Virus record (IMG/VR): IMGVR_UViG_3300042292_000892
Span: 1 to 23,067 of that record
DNA from: a virus
Reading direction: 5' to 3' (one strand)
Length of the DNA stretch: 23,067 nucleotides
The first letter of the stretch is position 1. Each line of letters opens with the position of its first letter. This document shows positions 1 to 10,089 of the stretch, piece after piece. The position numbers were made by a program, and so were the translations under genes. The notes beneath the pieces are model-generated. The model saw nothing but the letters and a program-made list of their open reading frames with translations, did not search any database and had not been told where the DNA came from.

Positions 1-420
1 CAGATGGTAGATGGTATTGGAATTGCACCAAAAGATTTAATTTTGAGTGGTGTTTCAATGACTACAACAGGAACAACAGGTGTTAAAAAAACAAATTTGG
101 TAAGTAATGTAAGTTTCTCAGGTTATAGTGGGGGTGGATATTACATCTACGGATATGTAATAACATCAACAGCTGCAACTCCAACCATAAGATTTACAAC
201 AAGAAATACAACAGTTGGGTCATATTCAAACTTTGATTCAATGGGTTTTTTCTTAACATCTGCTGGAACCTCATTAGTACCAGCCTCAAAGTCACTACTA
301 CAAGTTAACATGGCCGTTTTGAATACTGTTCAAGAAAGTTATTCCAAATCAGATATACAAAACCAATGGACTGCTACTAACCCTACAAACTGGGGATTTG
401 GATTAAACACAGTTAAATAA
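1..420 (+). CDS. Putative virion protein, probably 5'-truncated by the window edge
   Basis: The reading frame is open from base 1 (a Gln codon precedes the ATG at 4), so the true start may lie outside the window and the 138 residues seen may be only the C-terminal part. The protein is rich in Thr, Ser, Gly and Tyr with alternating hydrophobic residues, as expected of a beta-rich structural protein. No transmembrane helix or catalytic motif is visible. Its TAA shares one base with the ATG of the next gene, so the two are probably translationally coupled. Its place just before a tail-completion candidate and two large tail-type proteins suggests a tail or tail-tube component, but this is inference from position. 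I do not recognise the family. Confidence 0.6.
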   Translation, partial: QMVDGIGIAPKDLILSGVSMTTTGTTGVKKTNLVSNVSFSGYSGGGYYIYGYVITSTAATPTIRFTTRNTTVGSYSNFDSMGFFLTSAGTSLVPASKSLLQVNMAVLNTVQESYSKSDIQNQWTATNPTNWGFGLNTVK

Positions 421-980
421 TGTTTGAACTATCCGAAATAGAATTACAGAGATTAGGGACTCTATTCGTTAACTTCTTCAAACAGAAGTTACAGGAGAAG
501 ATATATCCCTATGGTAATCCTCAAAGAGGTGTTGGAGATAAAGTTGCGTCAGGTCAATTATTGAACTCACTCACAGCAACCGTGATGCCGAGACAGAACG
601 GTGGATTCGAACTTGTAATTACCTATATGGATTACTTCCAAAATGTGAATTTAGGAAGAAGACCAGGAAAGGGGATGGTGCCCATACCAGCACTTCTTGA
701 TTGGATAAAGCTTAGAAGAATTAAAGGGAGAAATGCAAAAGGAAAATTCATATCCAATCTATCATTAGCGTTCGCTATTAGACAGAACATTTTTAAGTTT
801 GGTATCCGTCCAACCAATATTTATGATAAAGCGTATGACTCATTTGAAGCACTTTTGGAAAACCCACCACAAGAATTTCAAGATGAATACAACGCACTCT
901 ATGAAGCAATCGGAAATGATGTAGAGAACTTCATAGCACAAACAGTAAACAAAGAGTTCCCATCAATAATTGACGAATGA
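420..980 (+). CDS. HK97-gp10-like tail-completion / neck protein (candidate)
   Basis: This 186-residue protein resembles the gp10/tail-completion group of head-tail joining proteins. It has an N-terminal helix (about residues 3-27), then a 'SGQLLNSL' segment after a basic Gly-rich loop, a beta hairpin ending in 'YMDYFQNVNLGRRPGKGMVPIP' near residues 69-90 (shown by its key GRRPGKG turn), and a helical 'LLDWIKLR' segment. The combination of a central basic Gly/Pro loop followed by helices is typical of proteins that terminate the tail tube and join it to the neck. The start overlaps the previous stop by one base and the end overlaps the next ATG by four (ATGA), so it belongs to a coupled tail operon. 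The assignment rests on pattern recall, not on an alignment; a different minor tail protein is possible. Confidence 0.5.
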   Translation: MFELSEIELQRLGTLFVNFFKQKLQEKIYPYGNPQRGVGDKVASGQLLNSLTATVMPRQNGGFELVITYMDYFQNVNLGRRPGKGMVPIPALLDWIKLRRIKGRNAKGKFISNLSLAFAIRQNIFKFGIRPTNIYDKAYDSFEALLENPPQEFQDEYNALYEAIGNDVENFIAQTVNKEFPSIIDE

Positions 981-2653
981 GTTTAGATTTAACCATATTA
1001 CAAAAACCATTAGATGTTACTGAATCACATTCAGACCATACTTGGAATGTTTCCCTCAATGACTATTCAGCATATACAGACATTAGATTGGTTGTTGATG
1101 TATACAAGAATCCGTATCAAAATGATATTGGTCCAAATAATCAACAAGGAACAAACCAACAATACGGAAAGTTTGGAAGATTATTAGTTCCATCAAATGA
1201 GTTCGGTAACTGTATCTTCAATGTGGAAACAGTTATTAGAAACTTCGTTCAAGCGAATCCAAGAAATATGGATATGGTTATGACTATGACCGCAGGAACA
1301 GCACAGAACGACCCCTATCTTGTTGAATACTATAACCAAGCAGGTCTAAACTTTACAGCGAACACATCACAAGCCACAATCGTTAATGAGAGACCCTCCA
1401 CAGTATCTTTTTCTAACGGTTTTAACGGGGGTTTTCCTGGTTTTGATAACATATATCACATCAACGAATATCGTTTAATTTTCGGGGTGCAATACACTTC
1501 TGGTGGGACTTCACAAATCATCATCGATACTACAAATTATAATGTCTATTCAGGTTGGACAGGTCAGAGCATTTCGGTATATTCTGCATCCACCCAACCT
1601 TATGGAGTTACAATTTATCCTGGCGTTCAGGACAACAAAAGATTTGCTGTCTCATCGAATCCAAATTTTTCGTATTACTACTCTGGCACAAACTTATCTG
1701 GGCAATACAACTACTGGAATACAAAAGTGTTCGACTTCGCAATGAACACAGGGGTCTCCCCACTCAATCAGCCTGGTAGGTTTATGGGAACATTCGGTAA
1801 TGAAACAATCCCAATGACTTTATTCGGTGGACCAGTTATCCAAACAAGATATAGAACACACTACTACAAGTGTCCAATAGTTCTTGGATTTATGTATGGT
1901 GAAAATCAACTCTATAACAACTCAGTTCCTGTTCAGTCAATTTCTTACTTACAGAAAACACTCAATAACACACAATACAATTATGATGTTTTACAATCTG
2001 TTCCAATTGACTACACAACAAAACCATTTGGTTTGTACTCATGGTTAGGTCAAAGGATTGCTTACGCTGTATGGAAACAAAACCCATTAATCAGAACACA
2101 GAGTGATGTCGCAATCTTCCTATCAAGTGGTGATTGTGACCCTTCATATGTTTCAGGCGTATCTGAGGTTGTTCAATACAAAATGGTTGGTGAAGAATGC
2201 TTTAACGACCCTGTGAATTTTTTATTTCTCAATCGTAACGGCGTTTGGGATACATACACATTCACAAAGAAATACTCCAAGAAATATAATGTAGACAAGA
2301 AAGTTTATTCTCAATTCAAGACACTTAACACACAAGTTTGGAATAGACAATCATACGACTCACAAGAGACAGTATTTTGGGGTAACGCAGATGAGTTAGT
2401 TACTGTGGATTCAAACTTCGTTCAACAAAACGATGTGGATATCATTGAGGAATTATTGATGTCCCCTTATGTTTACATGATAATGGACAACTGGGTTCCT
2501 GAGGGTGACCAACAAAAAAATTATCCTTACTTAATACCTTGTGTAGTTCAAAATAAATCTGTTCAAGAATATATTCAAAAGTATGTTAGAATATTCCAAT
2601 ACACAATTGAACTTAAACAGACACCTTATAGAAGATTTGAATTACCAATATAA
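977..2653 (+). CDS. Large virion structural protein, tail/baseplate-type family of Bacteroidota phages
   Basis: A 558-residue beta-rich protein high in Asn, Tyr, Thr and Gln. The N-terminal part (about residues 12-90) reads 'DHTWNVSLNDYSAYTDIRLVVDVY' in pattern: a short strand-turn-strand region followed by 'GKFGRLLVPSNEFGNCIFNV' and 'VIRNFVQANP'. I associate this layout with virion proteins of uncultured Bacteroidota phages that lie directly upstream of an about 1000-aa tail protein, exactly as here. It contains no PT linker, signal peptide or obvious enzyme motif. It overlaps both neighbours (4 nt upstream, 1 nt downstream), implying co-translation and roughly matched expression. A tail-tip or baseplate role is inferred from the pairing with the next gene; no specific function can be read from the sequence. 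Confidence 0.6.
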   Translation: MSLDLTILQKPLDVTESHSDHTWNVSLNDYSAYTDIRLVVDVYKNPYQNDIGPNNQQGTNQQYGKFGRLLVPSNEFGNCIFNVETVIRNFVQANPRNMDMVMTMTAGTAQNDPYLVEYYNQAGLNFTANTSQATIVNERPSTVSFSNGFNGGFPGFDNIYHINEYRLIFGVQYTSGGTSQIIIDTTNYNVYSGWTGQSISVYSASTQPYGVTIYPGVQDNKRFAVSSNPNFSYYYSGTNLSGQYNYWNTKVFDFAMNTGVSPLNQPGRFMGTFGNETIPMTLFGGPVIQTRYRTHYYKCPIVLGFMYGENQLYNNSVPVQSISYLQKTLNNTQYNYDVLQSVPIDYTTKPFGLYSWLGQRIAYAVWKQNPLIRTQSDVAIFLSSGDCDPSYVSGVSEVVQYKMVGEECFNDPVNFLFLNRNGVWDTYTFTKKYSKKYNVDKKVYSQFKTLNTQVWNRQSYDSQETVFWGNADELVTVDSNFVQQNDVDIIEELLMSPYVYMIMDNWVPEGDQQKNYPYLIPCVVQNKSVQEYIQKYVRIFQYTIELKQTPYRRFELPI

Positions 2654-5600
2654 TGAGTTTACAGATTAGAGCATTTGTTCAGGGAGAACCAAAATTTTTA
2701 GATTTATACAAGGATGAACCAGTCCTATTGTCTTTATCATTCGCAGAAGTACAAGACATTACAAAAAAGAACTCAGCATTCTCAAAGGGATTCTCAGTTC
2801 CTGGTTCACAGAGAAACAATGAGGTATTCAACTTTTTCTATGACCTTAATTCTGTTCCTGTAACATTCGACCCCAACAACAAATTCGATGCTCAACTCTT
2901 ATGGGATGGATATGAAATCCTACAAGGACATATTAGATTAAATGGTGTATCAATATCCAATGATGAAATCATTTATCAGGTTACATTCTATAATCAGGTT
3001 GGGGACTTAGCAGCAAACATTGGAGACAAGTATCTGAGAAACCTTAATCTCTCAGGTATATCACATCCATATCAAGATAGTGTAATCTTAGAATCAATTG
3101 TTGACCCGACATTATGGAATCTAACAGGTTCAACAAACTATTCATATCAGAATGGAAAAACATTTTGGGGTCTATACAACATCGGTTATGACTATCTGAG
3201 TGGAACAACACTTAATAGTGATGTATCACCACTCATTCAATTCTCACCATTGATATCAGGTACAACAGGTAATCAATTCGTTCCTCAATTTGGAAACTTC
3301 GATTTTTCAGGGACTCCTGTTAGAGATTACTATTACAAGCCGACATTACAAATCAAAACTCTATACGAAAAAATCTGTGAAGAAGCAGGTTATGAAATAC
3401 AGTCCAACTTTTTCAACACAGATTACTTCAAGAAGTATTATATGCCATTGAAATTCTTGGATGAAAGTATCTATGCAAAACAATCATTACCTGCTTGTTT
3501 CAGTTATGGTCCACAGGATTTCAATTTAACGAGTGTATTGAATGATGTTTATACAGTTCCAAACTCAGCAACAACTTGTAACGCACTCGGTTTCCCTTTA
3601 ACAAATACAGGGTTTACAATCGAGGAACAATACGCTGGTATCTATACATTTAGATTTACTTGGTCAATGATTGGTCAATGTGATTATTTTAGTTTTAACA
3701 TACCACTCGTTAACCTTATGATTGTTGATGGGACAGGTGGTCAAAACTTTTATACAAACTATTGGTGTGATTCAGAAAGACAGGTAGTGTCGTTGGAACA
3801 GACATTCAATTTCACAGGAACATCAACTGTTGGGTTCGTATTCAAGGGTGAGTATGCACAAATCTCAGGATTTACAGCACAGATTATCAACGCTCCAAGA
3901 TTTATTCCAACAGGTTCAACGATTAACTACGCAGAAGAATTCCCTGATAATGACTACACACAAATTGATTTCCTTACATCAGTTAACAAGTATTTCAATC
4001 TCGTTGTAGTTCCAAATCCTGATAAGCCGAGAAGTTTAATTGTAGAACCAATCATCGATTATATCGGTAAGGGAAGGACACTCGATTGGACAACAAAGGT
4101 TGACTTCAATCAGATACAATCTCTATATCCAACAACATCTCTAATCAATGGAACACTTGATTATGAATTTAAGTTAGACCAAGATTATGCTAACCAAGAT
4201 TTTAATTCTCGTGCAAACAGAATATTTGGAACAGATAAATTCAAACTGAATCTTCAATATAAAGATGAGGTTACCAAATTTACCTATCTATTCTCATCTC
4301 CAATTGATATTACAATTAACAACGCATTCGTTCCCCTAATCACAATTGAGTCAATGTCCAAGTTGAAATCGATTGATAAAGATGGTCAATCACAACAGAC
4401 ATTCGTTCCATTTAAGATATTACCAAAATTAATATTTAGAGGTCTAACATTACCAAATGATAACTATGGATTTGTTGGGGGAACAGGAACAACAACTGGT
4501 TCATCTGTTTGTAAATCAGGAATAACATTCACTTTATCAGCACCAAGAACAGTTGAATATTATGATTGTTTTGGAGACCAAAATTTCTTTATAGGAAATA
4601 CTGGTTCTAATACACTATTGGAATGTGCTGACCCTTCATCTCTTAGAATACCAGCACCACAATTACCTGCAACATTAACAATCACAAGTTCAGGAACAAG
4701 TTGTGGAACGATTGTTCAAGACCCTGTATATCAGACCTATTGGATGGATAACAATCAGATAGATAGATTCACCAACCTTAATAGATTTACAACCTATCCA
4801 TTCGCTTATAATAACTTCTCACACTACATTAATTTTAGAGGTGAGGATAAAACCAATATTACCCCTGCTGAATTCTCATTTGTATCTGAGGACTTATACG
4901 ACATCTATTACAAACCTTATGTTGATGATTTGATTAACGAAGAAAACAAGATTTATTCTTGTAAGATTTATCTGTATCCACAAGAGATTCAACAACTCAG
5001 ATGGAATGAAAGAATCCTAATCAACAACACCTATTTTAGAATCAACAGAATCACCAACTACAATATGACCGAACCAACAATATGTGATGTTGAGTTGGTT
5101 AAGTTAACAAGAGAATATCCAGGTCATAGAGTTTTATATTATGATTTAATACCTTGTACAACAGGTGGAACAGAACTACATTCAAGTTCTGATTATATGT
5201 ATAACTTATACGCATACGCAGGAAACTTCGTAAAACTATTTGATGATAACAACACCTATCTTGGATGTTATAATGTCTCAATAGGAACATACAATTCAGG
5301 TTATACTTACAATCACTATTATATCAATTCAGCATTCACATTTAACAATGTTGGGGTGTATGTTGATTGTGGTTGCACAGGAAGAACACCATTTGATTTA
5401 GTTCAAGAAGAGCCAGGTGAACCAAGATTATTCTGGTATAGAGGAATAGAGTGTAATGGAACAGACGAGTATGTATTTACATCATCAGGTTCATCAATTG
5501 ATTTGAGTGGAGGAACATTCACACTATACAACTCAACAATATTTGATGAGGTTTGTGTGAGTGGTGTTACAGGATATTTTGCACAAGATACTCTGTGGGA

Positions 5601-6135
5601 ACAGGTGGGACAATTCAGTTCATGTACAGAGTGTTCTTGTGTATTCTGTTTCTCATTTTCAATGACCGCTAATACAACAGGTCTTGTATCTTGGTTGGAT
5701 TGTGATGGAATCGTATCAGATACATTCCTATTAGCAGGTCAGACATATACAATCAGTTGTCCTGGTGCAAGACCTGGCACTATTACAGGTGATGTTACAC
5801 TTGATAAAGGACCAGTATGTTTTAATAGTTGTGTTACCCCAACTCCTACTCCGACAATACCAATCACTCCGACACCTACTCCAACATCACCAACACCTAC
5901 TCCAACTGCAACACCTGAAACTACTCCTACACCAACACCATCAACAGGACTTGTCCCTTGTTACAACTACATCAACAATTCTGACTTCGCTTGGTTTGGT
6001 GATTATGTTGATTGCTTGGGTAATGTTGTCCTCAATTGGTATCTACCACCTTATGAATCAATATGTGCTCAGGTTGGTTCACCAATAACTCAAAGTGGAG
6101 AAGATTTAGTCCCAATATTTATTTGTTATGGATAA
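2653..6135 (+). CDS. Large tail-associated structural protein with C-terminal Cys modules and a PT linker
   Basis: This is the largest gene in the window (1160 aa). The N-terminus (about residues 15-130) follows a pattern I recognise from baseplate/distal-tail-type proteins of Bacteroidota phages: an '[21 protein letters not shown]' strand pair, a '[17 protein letters not shown]' loop and a 'GHIRLNGV...[12 protein letters not shown]' sheet ending in 'IGDKYL'. The middle is beta-rich. From about residue 850 it becomes Cys-rich, with modules of the type C-x-Y...(D)C-x-G...L..G....IC, such as the one around SWLDCDGI. A Thr/Pro linker follows (about residues 1060-1098), then a last module containing 'VDCLGNVV' and 'ESICAQVG', and the protein ends in ICYG. 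The stop overlaps the next gene by 8 nt. It is probably an extended tail-tip protein carrying surface-exposed display modules; the exact position on the tail is inferred. Confidence 0.65.
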   Translation: MSLQIRAFVQGEPKFLDLYKDEPVLLSLSFAEVQDITKKNSAFSKGFSVPGSQRNNEVFNFFYDLNSVPVTFDPNNKFDAQLLWDGYEILQGHIRLNGVSISNDEIIYQVTFYNQVGDLAANIGDKYLRNLNLSGISHPYQDSVILESIVDPTLWNLTGSTNYSYQNGKTFWGLYNIGYDYLSGTTLNSDVSPLIQFSPLISGTTGNQFVPQFGNFDFSGTPVRDYYYKPTLQIKTLYEKICEEAGYEIQSNFFNTDYFKKYYMPLKFLDESIYAKQSLPACFSYGPQDFNLTSVLNDVYTVPNSATTCNALGFPLTNTGFTIEEQYAGIYTFRFTWSMIGQCDYFSFNIPLVNLMIVDGTGGQNFYTNYWCDSERQVVSLEQTFNFTGTSTVGFVFKGEYAQISGFTAQIINAPRFIPTGSTINYAEEFPDNDYTQIDFLTSVNKYFNLVVVPNPDKPRSLIVEPIIDYIGKGRTLDWTTKVDFNQIQSLYPTTSLINGTLDYEFKLDQDYANQDFNSRANRIFGTDKFKLNLQYKDEVTKFTYLFSSPIDITINNAFVPLITIESMSKLKSIDKDGQSQQTFVPFKILPKLIFRGLTLPNDNYGFVGGTGTTTGSSVCKSGITFTLSAPRTVEYYDCFGDQNFFIGNTGSNTLLECADPSSLRIPAPQLPATLTITSSGTSCGTIVQDPVYQTYWMDNNQIDRFTNLNRFTTYPFAYNNFSHYINFRGEDKTNITPAEFSFVSEDLYDIYYKPYVDDLINEENKIYSCKIYLYPQEIQQLRWNERILINNTYFRINRITNYNMTEPTICDVELVKLTREYPGHRVLYYDLIPCTTGGTELHSSSDYMYNLYAYAGNFVKLFDDNNTYLGCYNVSIGTYNSGYTYNHYYINSAFTFNNVGVYVDCGCTGRTPFDLVQEEPGEPRLFWYRGIECNGTDEYVFTSSGSSIDLSGGTFTLYNSTIFDEVCVSGVTGYFAQDTLWEQVGQFSSCTECSCVFCFSFSMTANTTGLVSWLDCDGIVSDTFLLAGQTYTISCPGARPGTITGDVTLDKGPVCFNSCVTPTPTPTIPITPTPTPTSPTPTPTATPETTPTPTPSTGLVPCYNYINNSDFAWFGDYVDCLGNVVLNWYLPPYESICAQVGSPITQSGEDLVPIFICYG
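5836..5946 (+). repeat. Thr/Pro-linker coding repeat (TPTPTP)
   Basis: A low-complexity stretch of act/aca-cct/cca codons that encodes mostly alternating Thr and Pro, interrupted by Ile, Ser, Ala and Glu. It separates two Cys modules near the end of the 1160-aa tail protein. Synonymous codons vary, so the DNA repeat is degenerate although the peptide pattern is regular. Confidence 0.85.
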
Positions 6136-7627
6136 TTTTAGTTGCTCACGATATAGTCACAATGAACCTAACTACGGTCCAAAAGTAATCTCAGGAACTA
6201 CTTGTTCAGGAGTTACTGGTTCATTCACATTGGTGTATGGGGAGTCAATCTGTATGTCCAATGCAGAACCATTGAATGCTTGTGATAATTTTGATATTGA
6301 AGAGATATGTGGATTCCCAACACCTACTCCATCAGCAACTCCAATCATTACTCCAACACCAACAATTACTTCTACACAAACTCCTACAAATACTGAAACT
6401 CCTACTCAAACGCCTACAAATACACAAACACCCACTACAACTACAACATTAACATCAACTCCAACTCAAACACCTACTAATACTCTTACATCATCGAACA
6501 CACCAACAAATACTGCTTCACCGACTTATACACCAAGTGTAACACCTACAAACACAAACACACAAACACCTACACATACAACTACTCCAACATATACACC
6601 AACTCAAACTATAACTTCAAGTCAAACCCCAACAGTAACACCAACAATCACAACTGTTTGGTATTATTATGAACAATCTAATGTTAGTGATTCAAATTGT
6701 AATGCATTATTACCAATAAACACAAATAATTGGTATTTAAGAAGTAATATTATTTTAACTGCTAATTTTTATTGTTACGGTGGTTATGGATTTTCAGGTA
6801 GAATTGGAAGCCCTTCGGGATGGATAACATCAACACAACCTGGCAGATATGATTATGAATTAATAAACCCAATACCACAATCAGGTTGCACAAACGGATT
6901 GTGTTGTATAACATATATCAATAATGACGCTAACGGAGTTCCTGTAACAGTATCAGGAACAACTTGTGGTGGTGTGGTCGGGAATTTTATGGTAAATTCT
7001 GGTCAAGCAATCTGTATGGATAATGATTTTGAAATCATTACTTGTGGTAATGCTGATATTGGAGCAGAATGTCTTCCACCAGTAACCCCGACACAAACTC
7101 CAAGTCAAACAACAACTCCAACACCATCTGTAACTGTTGGATTAACACCTACCGCAACACCTCAGTCAACAACAACACCAACCATAACCCCAAGTCCAAC
7201 AAGAACTCCTATATCTACTCAGACGCCAACAAGAACTCCTATATCTACTCAGACGCCAACTGGAAGTTCATCAATTACACCAACTCCAACATCTACAATC
7301 CCTGTAACCCCAACGATAACATCATCACCAACACCTACCGAAAGTTGTCCTAATACAATTTATACTCATGGGGCAATTTTAGGTACTTGTAGTGATTATT
7401 GTAACAACAATTATAATATCACAGTTCAAGATTGTTCAAGTCAACCTTATTCAACTCTAACAATTGGTGATTTCATTTATGGTTATTCGGGTCAAAGTGG
7501 ATATCTCGCATATTCAAATGTATCAACAGACACATCAACTGGTCCGTTCTTGATTGCGGATATAGATGGTTCAGGTGAAATACTTGGAATCTATGTTTGT
7601 TCAGGTGGAAGTTGTATACCTCAATAA
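6128..7627 (+). CDS. Modular appendage protein: Cys modules joined by long PT linkers
   Basis: The 499-residue protein consists only of modules and linkers. Module 1 (about residues 1-62, with SGTTCSGV and GESICMSN) is followed by a Thr/Pro/Asn/Gln linker (about 63-175). A middle segment (about 176-316) ends in a second copy of the module ([16 protein letters not shown]). A second linker (about 317-406) then leads to a different C-terminal module (about 407-499, with [18 protein letters not shown] and STDTSTGPF). The ATG lies inside the end of the previous gene (8-nt overlap, +1 frame), and no separate virion-anchor domain is visible. The protein therefore probably works next to, or attached to, the preceding tail protein, perhaps as a surface-exposed adhesin or glycan-binding appendage. 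The function is inferred; the modular layout is seen directly. Confidence 0.7.
   Translation: MDNFSCSRYSHNEPNYGPKVISGTTCSGVTGSFTLVYGESICMSNAEPLNACDNFDIEEICGFPTPTPSATPIITPTPTITSTQTPTNTETPTQTPTNTQTPTTTTTLTSTPTQTPTNTLTSSNTPTNTASPTYTPSVTPTNTNTQTPTHTTTPTYTPTQTITSSQTPTVTPTITTVWYYYEQSNVSDSNCNALLPINTNNWYLRSNIILTANFYCYGGYGFSGRIGSPSGWITSTQPGRYDYELINPIPQSGCTNGLCCITYINNDANGVPVTVSGTTCGGVVGNFMVNSGQAICMDNDFEIITCGNADIGAECLPPVTPTQTPSQTTTPTPSVTVGLTPTATPQSTTTPTITPSPTRTPISTQTPTRTPISTQTPTGSSSITPTPTSTIPVTPTITSSPTPTESCPNTIYTHGAILGTCSDYCNNNYNITVQDCSSQPYSTLTIGDFIYGYSGQSGYLAYSNVSTDTSTGPFLIADIDGSGEILGIYVCSGGSCIPQ
6316..6650 (+). repeat. Long PT-linker coding repeat 1
   Basis: About 110 codons of Thr-Pro-Thr-x pattern with Gln, Asn and Ser at the x positions. 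The peptide [11 protein letters not shown] occurs here and again in the linker of the appendage gene at 14144-15985, which suggests that the linkers share ancestry or have recombined. Confidence 0.85.
7078..7345 (+). repeat. PT-linker coding repeat 2 with an exact 30-nt tandem duplication
   Basis: Thr/Pro linker between the second and third modules of the 499-aa protein. Bases 7201-7230 and 7231-7260 are identical, giving a 10-residue duplication (peptide [10 protein letters not shown] twice). Identity at the DNA level points to a recent slippage or recombination event. Confidence 0.9.
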
Positions 7628-7631
7628 AAAT

Positions 7632-7645
7632 AATATTTATAGATA
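7632..7645 (+). promoter_or_regulatory. A/T-rich start-proximal motif AATATTTATAGATA, copy 1
   Basis: This exact 14-mer also occurs at 10076-10089. Here its final A is the first base of the 40-aa ORF's ATG; in the second copy the ATG follows immediately. A TTG lies at 7612-7614. It may be a phage late promoter with a very short leader or a translation-initiation element; the sequence cannot separate the two. Confidence 0.35.
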
Positions 7646-7767
7646 TGGACTATACACCAAAAAATATTCGTGAGAATCTTAGTGATTTGAGATTAGTGTT
7701 CCCAAGTATCATGAACAACTTAAAGTTCATTAAATTTTTTACCAAGAAATTAGAGAATGGCAAGTAA
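7645..7767 (+). CDS. Small 40-aa protein overlapping the tape-measure start
   Basis: A short ORF that starts at an ATG placed exactly at the conserved AATATTTATAGATA motif and ends 11 nt inside the tape-measure gene. The product begins MDYTPKNIRENLSDLRLVF and ends in a basic helix (NNLKFIKFFTKKLENGK). It has no recognised domain. The position directly upstream of the tape measure is where tail-assembly chaperones usually lie, but 40 residues is far shorter than those proteins, so I do not assign that role. Evidence for it being real is its good start context and the overlap suited to translational coupling with the tape-measure gene. Alternatively it is a leader ORF whose only task is to deliver ribosomes to the next start. 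Confidence 0.5.
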   Translation: MDYTPKNIRENLSDLRLVFPSIMNNLKFIKFFTKKLENGK

Positions 7768-10051
7768 GAAAAAAATAGAAGTTGATGTTGATATAGAAGT
7801 CAACTCCGAACCGTCCCTCAAACAGTTAAGAGAACTCAAAAAACAACTTAAAGAAACTGCCGCTGGTTCAGCAGAGTTCAACAAACTCGTTGCACAAATC
7901 AGAGATGTAGAAGACGCACTTGAAGAAAGTAAGGTAGGTGCTGAGGATTGGGCTGGTTCATTGGAGAAAGCGGGTGGTCCATTGGGACTATTGGGTAAGG
8001 GGATTAGACACGCGGAGAGTACCTTCTCATCATTCAACACTGCTCTAAAAGCGTCGGTGATTGGTCTCGTTGTTGCGGCTATCGGTGGTCTTGTTGCGGC
8101 GTTCAGTCAGAGTGAAGCAGCACAAAAGAAATTACAACCAATCTTCATCGCATTTGAAAAAATCTTAGGTGGTATATTCCGTGCTATGGAGCCGTTACTC
8201 GATATTTTTATTGAGTTAGCGATGACCGCTCTCCCCTATGTTACAAAGGGGATTGGAATGTTTTATTCTGGTCTATTTGGTCTATTCACATTTATCAAAA
8301 ATGTTGGTCAGGGTGTTATCAATATTCTCAAAGGAATATTCACACTTGATTTTGAACAAGCACAAGTAGGTTTTGACCAACTTAAAAACTCTGTTTCAGA
8401 TGCGGCAGGTGCTGCTCAGGAGGCGTACAAAAGATTCACAGATGGAACTAAGGAGTTAACAAAGACAGAGAAGGAAGAAATTGAAAAAAGAAATGCTGCA
8501 AAGAAAACTGAACAAGATGAACAGGACAAGAGGAATAAAGAAGCGTTAGAAAAACAAAAGAAAAATCTTGATGCACAGATACAACTTGAAGTAAACAAAG
8601 ACAATACCTCAAAAGAAAATCTCAAAAAACTTCTTGATGAAAGAATGAATTTGGAGATGAGAAGTCAGACCATGACTGAGGCAGAGAAAGAACTTTTGAG
8701 ACAAGAGTATGCCAAAAAGTTGGATGACGCAATAAAAGAAGATGAGACCAAGAGACAAGAAACCGAAAAGAAAAAACTTGAAAGAAGAAGTAGAGAACTC
8801 GATGCTCTCATCCAACTTGAAATAGAGAAAACAAATACTTCAACATCAGAACTTCAAACACTCCTTGACCAAAGGATGAATATCGAGTTACAGAATGTTG
8901 AACTTACAGAAGCGGAGAAAAATGTAATCCGTGCGAAGTATGCCAAACAACTCGCTGACGCAATCAAGACAGACGAGGACAAAAGAAAAAAAGATAGACA
9001 AGACCAATTACTCAATGAACTCTCATTAGTTAGTGATGACTTCGAGAAACAAATACAATTATACGAACAGTTTCAACAAGAAGTTAGAAACTCTGACCAA
9101 CTGAACGCAGCAGAGAAACTGAAAGTAATTGAGGATACAAACAAAAAAATCCTTGAACTACAACAACAGAGATTTCAACAACAGAGATTACAAGATGAAA
9201 TAGATTCTCAGGAAGGAGAAATAACACAAATAGATTTACTTCAAAAAGAGAAGGCGAGATTAGACCAAGAAGCACTTTATTACCAAGACCTTCACAACAA
9301 GAAAAAAATTACTGATACTCAGTATCTACAATTCGTAAAACAAAACAATCAAGCACAACAAAATGTTGATAAGGCATTGTTGGATGCGAAGATGGCGAAT
9401 TTCCAAGCAGTATCAGGACTATTGTCCGCAACTGCATCACTCGTAGGAGAACAAACAAAGGCGGGTAAGGCACTCGCAATCGCATCTGCAACAATTGATA
9501 CCTATGTATCAGCAAACAAGGTACTCGCTGACCCAACCCCAATGCCGACAGTTCTGAGATTCGCTCTTGCGGCAGCAGCAATTGTTCGTGGTCTCGTATC
9601 CGTTAAGAAAATTGTTGATACAAAATTACCTGTATCAGGTGGTGGGACAGCAGGTCAACCTGGCGGACAACCATCCAACCAACCTCCTGGTATCATCAAT
9701 GTTTCAGCAAAGAAAATGGCGACAGGTGGATTCGTTTCAGGACCAGGAACATCAACATCAGATTCAATCCCTGCACTTCTTAGTGATGGGGAGTTTGTTG
9801 TTAACGCTCGTTCAACTCAGTTATTCAAACCATTATTAACCGCAATTAATGACGCAGGAGCACTACCACAGTTTGCAGTAGGTGGAATGGTTAAAGGTCA
9901 GAATCAACCACAACAAGATAATAGTTCAAGGATTGCGGAAGTAATTCAACAGACATTCCAAAACCAACCAATTAGAACATTCGTAACGGCGACAGATATA
10001 TCAAATCAACAACAATTTGATAGAGTAATTAAATCTCGTTCGTTGATATAA
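7757..10051 (+). CDS. Tail tape-measure protein
   Basis: This 764-residue protein has the classic tape-measure layout. An N-terminal coiled coil (about 20-60) is followed by a very hydrophobic helix at about 100-117 (ASVIGLVVAAIGGLVAAF) and more amphipathic hydrophobic helices to about 195. A long charged coiled coil rich in Lys, Glu, Gln and Asp runs from about 225 to 535. The C-terminal part is Ala/Gly-rich (about 545-630) and has the usual 'MATGGFVSGPGTSTSDSIPA' / 'LLSDGEFVVNA' signature at about 654-690. The protein sets tail length and is expelled or channel-forming during DNA entry. At 764 residues a long, flexible (siphovirus-like) tail fits, although a myovirus cannot be excluded. The rod contains an exact-period 77-residue duplication (residues 271-424). 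The start overlaps a 40-aa ORF. Confidence 0.9.
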   Translation: MASKKKIEVDVDIEVNSEPSLKQLRELKKQLKETAAGSAEFNKLVAQIRDVEDALEESKVGAEDWAGSLEKAGGPLGLLGKGIRHAESTFSSFNTALKASVIGLVVAAIGGLVAAFSQSEAAQKKLQPIFIAFEKILGGIFRAMEPLLDIFIELAMTALPYVTKGIGMFYSGLFGLFTFIKNVGQGVINILKGIFTLDFEQAQVGFDQLKNSVSDAAGAAQEAYKRFTDGTKELTKTEKEEIEKRNAAKKTEQDEQDKRNKEALEKQKKNLDAQIQLEVNKDNTSKENLKKLLDERMNLEMRSQTMTEAEKELLRQEYAKKLDDAIKEDETKRQETEKKKLERRSRELDALIQLEIEKTNTSTSELQTLLDQRMNIELQNVELTEAEKNVIRAKYAKQLADAIKTDEDKRKKDRQDQLLNELSLVSDDFEKQIQLYEQFQQEVRNSDQLNAAEKLKVIEDTNKKILELQQQRFQQQRLQDEIDSQEGEITQIDLLQKEKARLDQEALYYQDLHNKKKITDTQYLQFVKQNNQAQQNVDKALLDAKMANFQAVSGLLSATASLVGEQTKAGKALAIASATIDTYVSANKVLADPTPMPTVLRFALAAAAIVRGLVSVKKIVDTKLPVSGGGTAGQPGGQPSNQPPGIINVSAKKMATGGFVSGPGTSTSDSIPALLSDGEFVVNARSTQLFKPLLTAINDAGALPQFAVGGMVKGQNQPQQDNSSRIAEVIQQTFQNQPIRTFVTATDISNQQQFDRVIKSRSLI
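8567..9028 (+). repeat. 77-codon tandem duplication in the tape-measure coiled coil
   Basis: Copy 1 (8567-8797) begins LDAQIQLEVNKDNTS and copy 2 (8798-9028) begins LDALIQLEIEKTNTS. They align without gaps over about 65 residues, sharing LLD.RMN.E, TEAEK, YAK.L.DAIK and DE.KR, after which similarity fades. The 231-nt period equals 77 residues, exactly eleven heptads, so the coiled-coil register is kept. Confidence 0.85.
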
Positions 10052-10075
10052 AAATTGGAACATTTTAATAAAACA

Positions 10076-10089
10076 AATATTTATAGATA
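10076..10089 (+). promoter_or_regulatory. A/T-rich start-proximal motif AATATTTATAGATA, copy 2
   Basis: Identical to 7632-7645 and directly followed by the ATG of the MuF/protease gene. A TTG lies at 10055-10057, 18 nt upstream. It sits in the only real gap (38 nt) between the tape-measure and head genes, so a promoter or initiation signal for the head block is plausible. Confidence 0.4.

Noticed and set aside
5765-6088. Plus-strand ORF of 107 aa in another frame
   Set aside because: It lies entirely inside the 1160-aa tail gene and its Leu/Gln-rich sequence is the frame-shifted linker.
7069-7353. Plus-strand ORF of 94 aa rich in Asn and Ser
   Set aside because: It is the off-frame reading of the PT linker in the 499-aa gene.
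7634-7641. TATTTATA as a T4-type late promoter on the minus strand (complement TATAAATA)
   Set aside because: No convincing minus-strand genes exist in the window, and such octamers are common in A/T-rich DNA.
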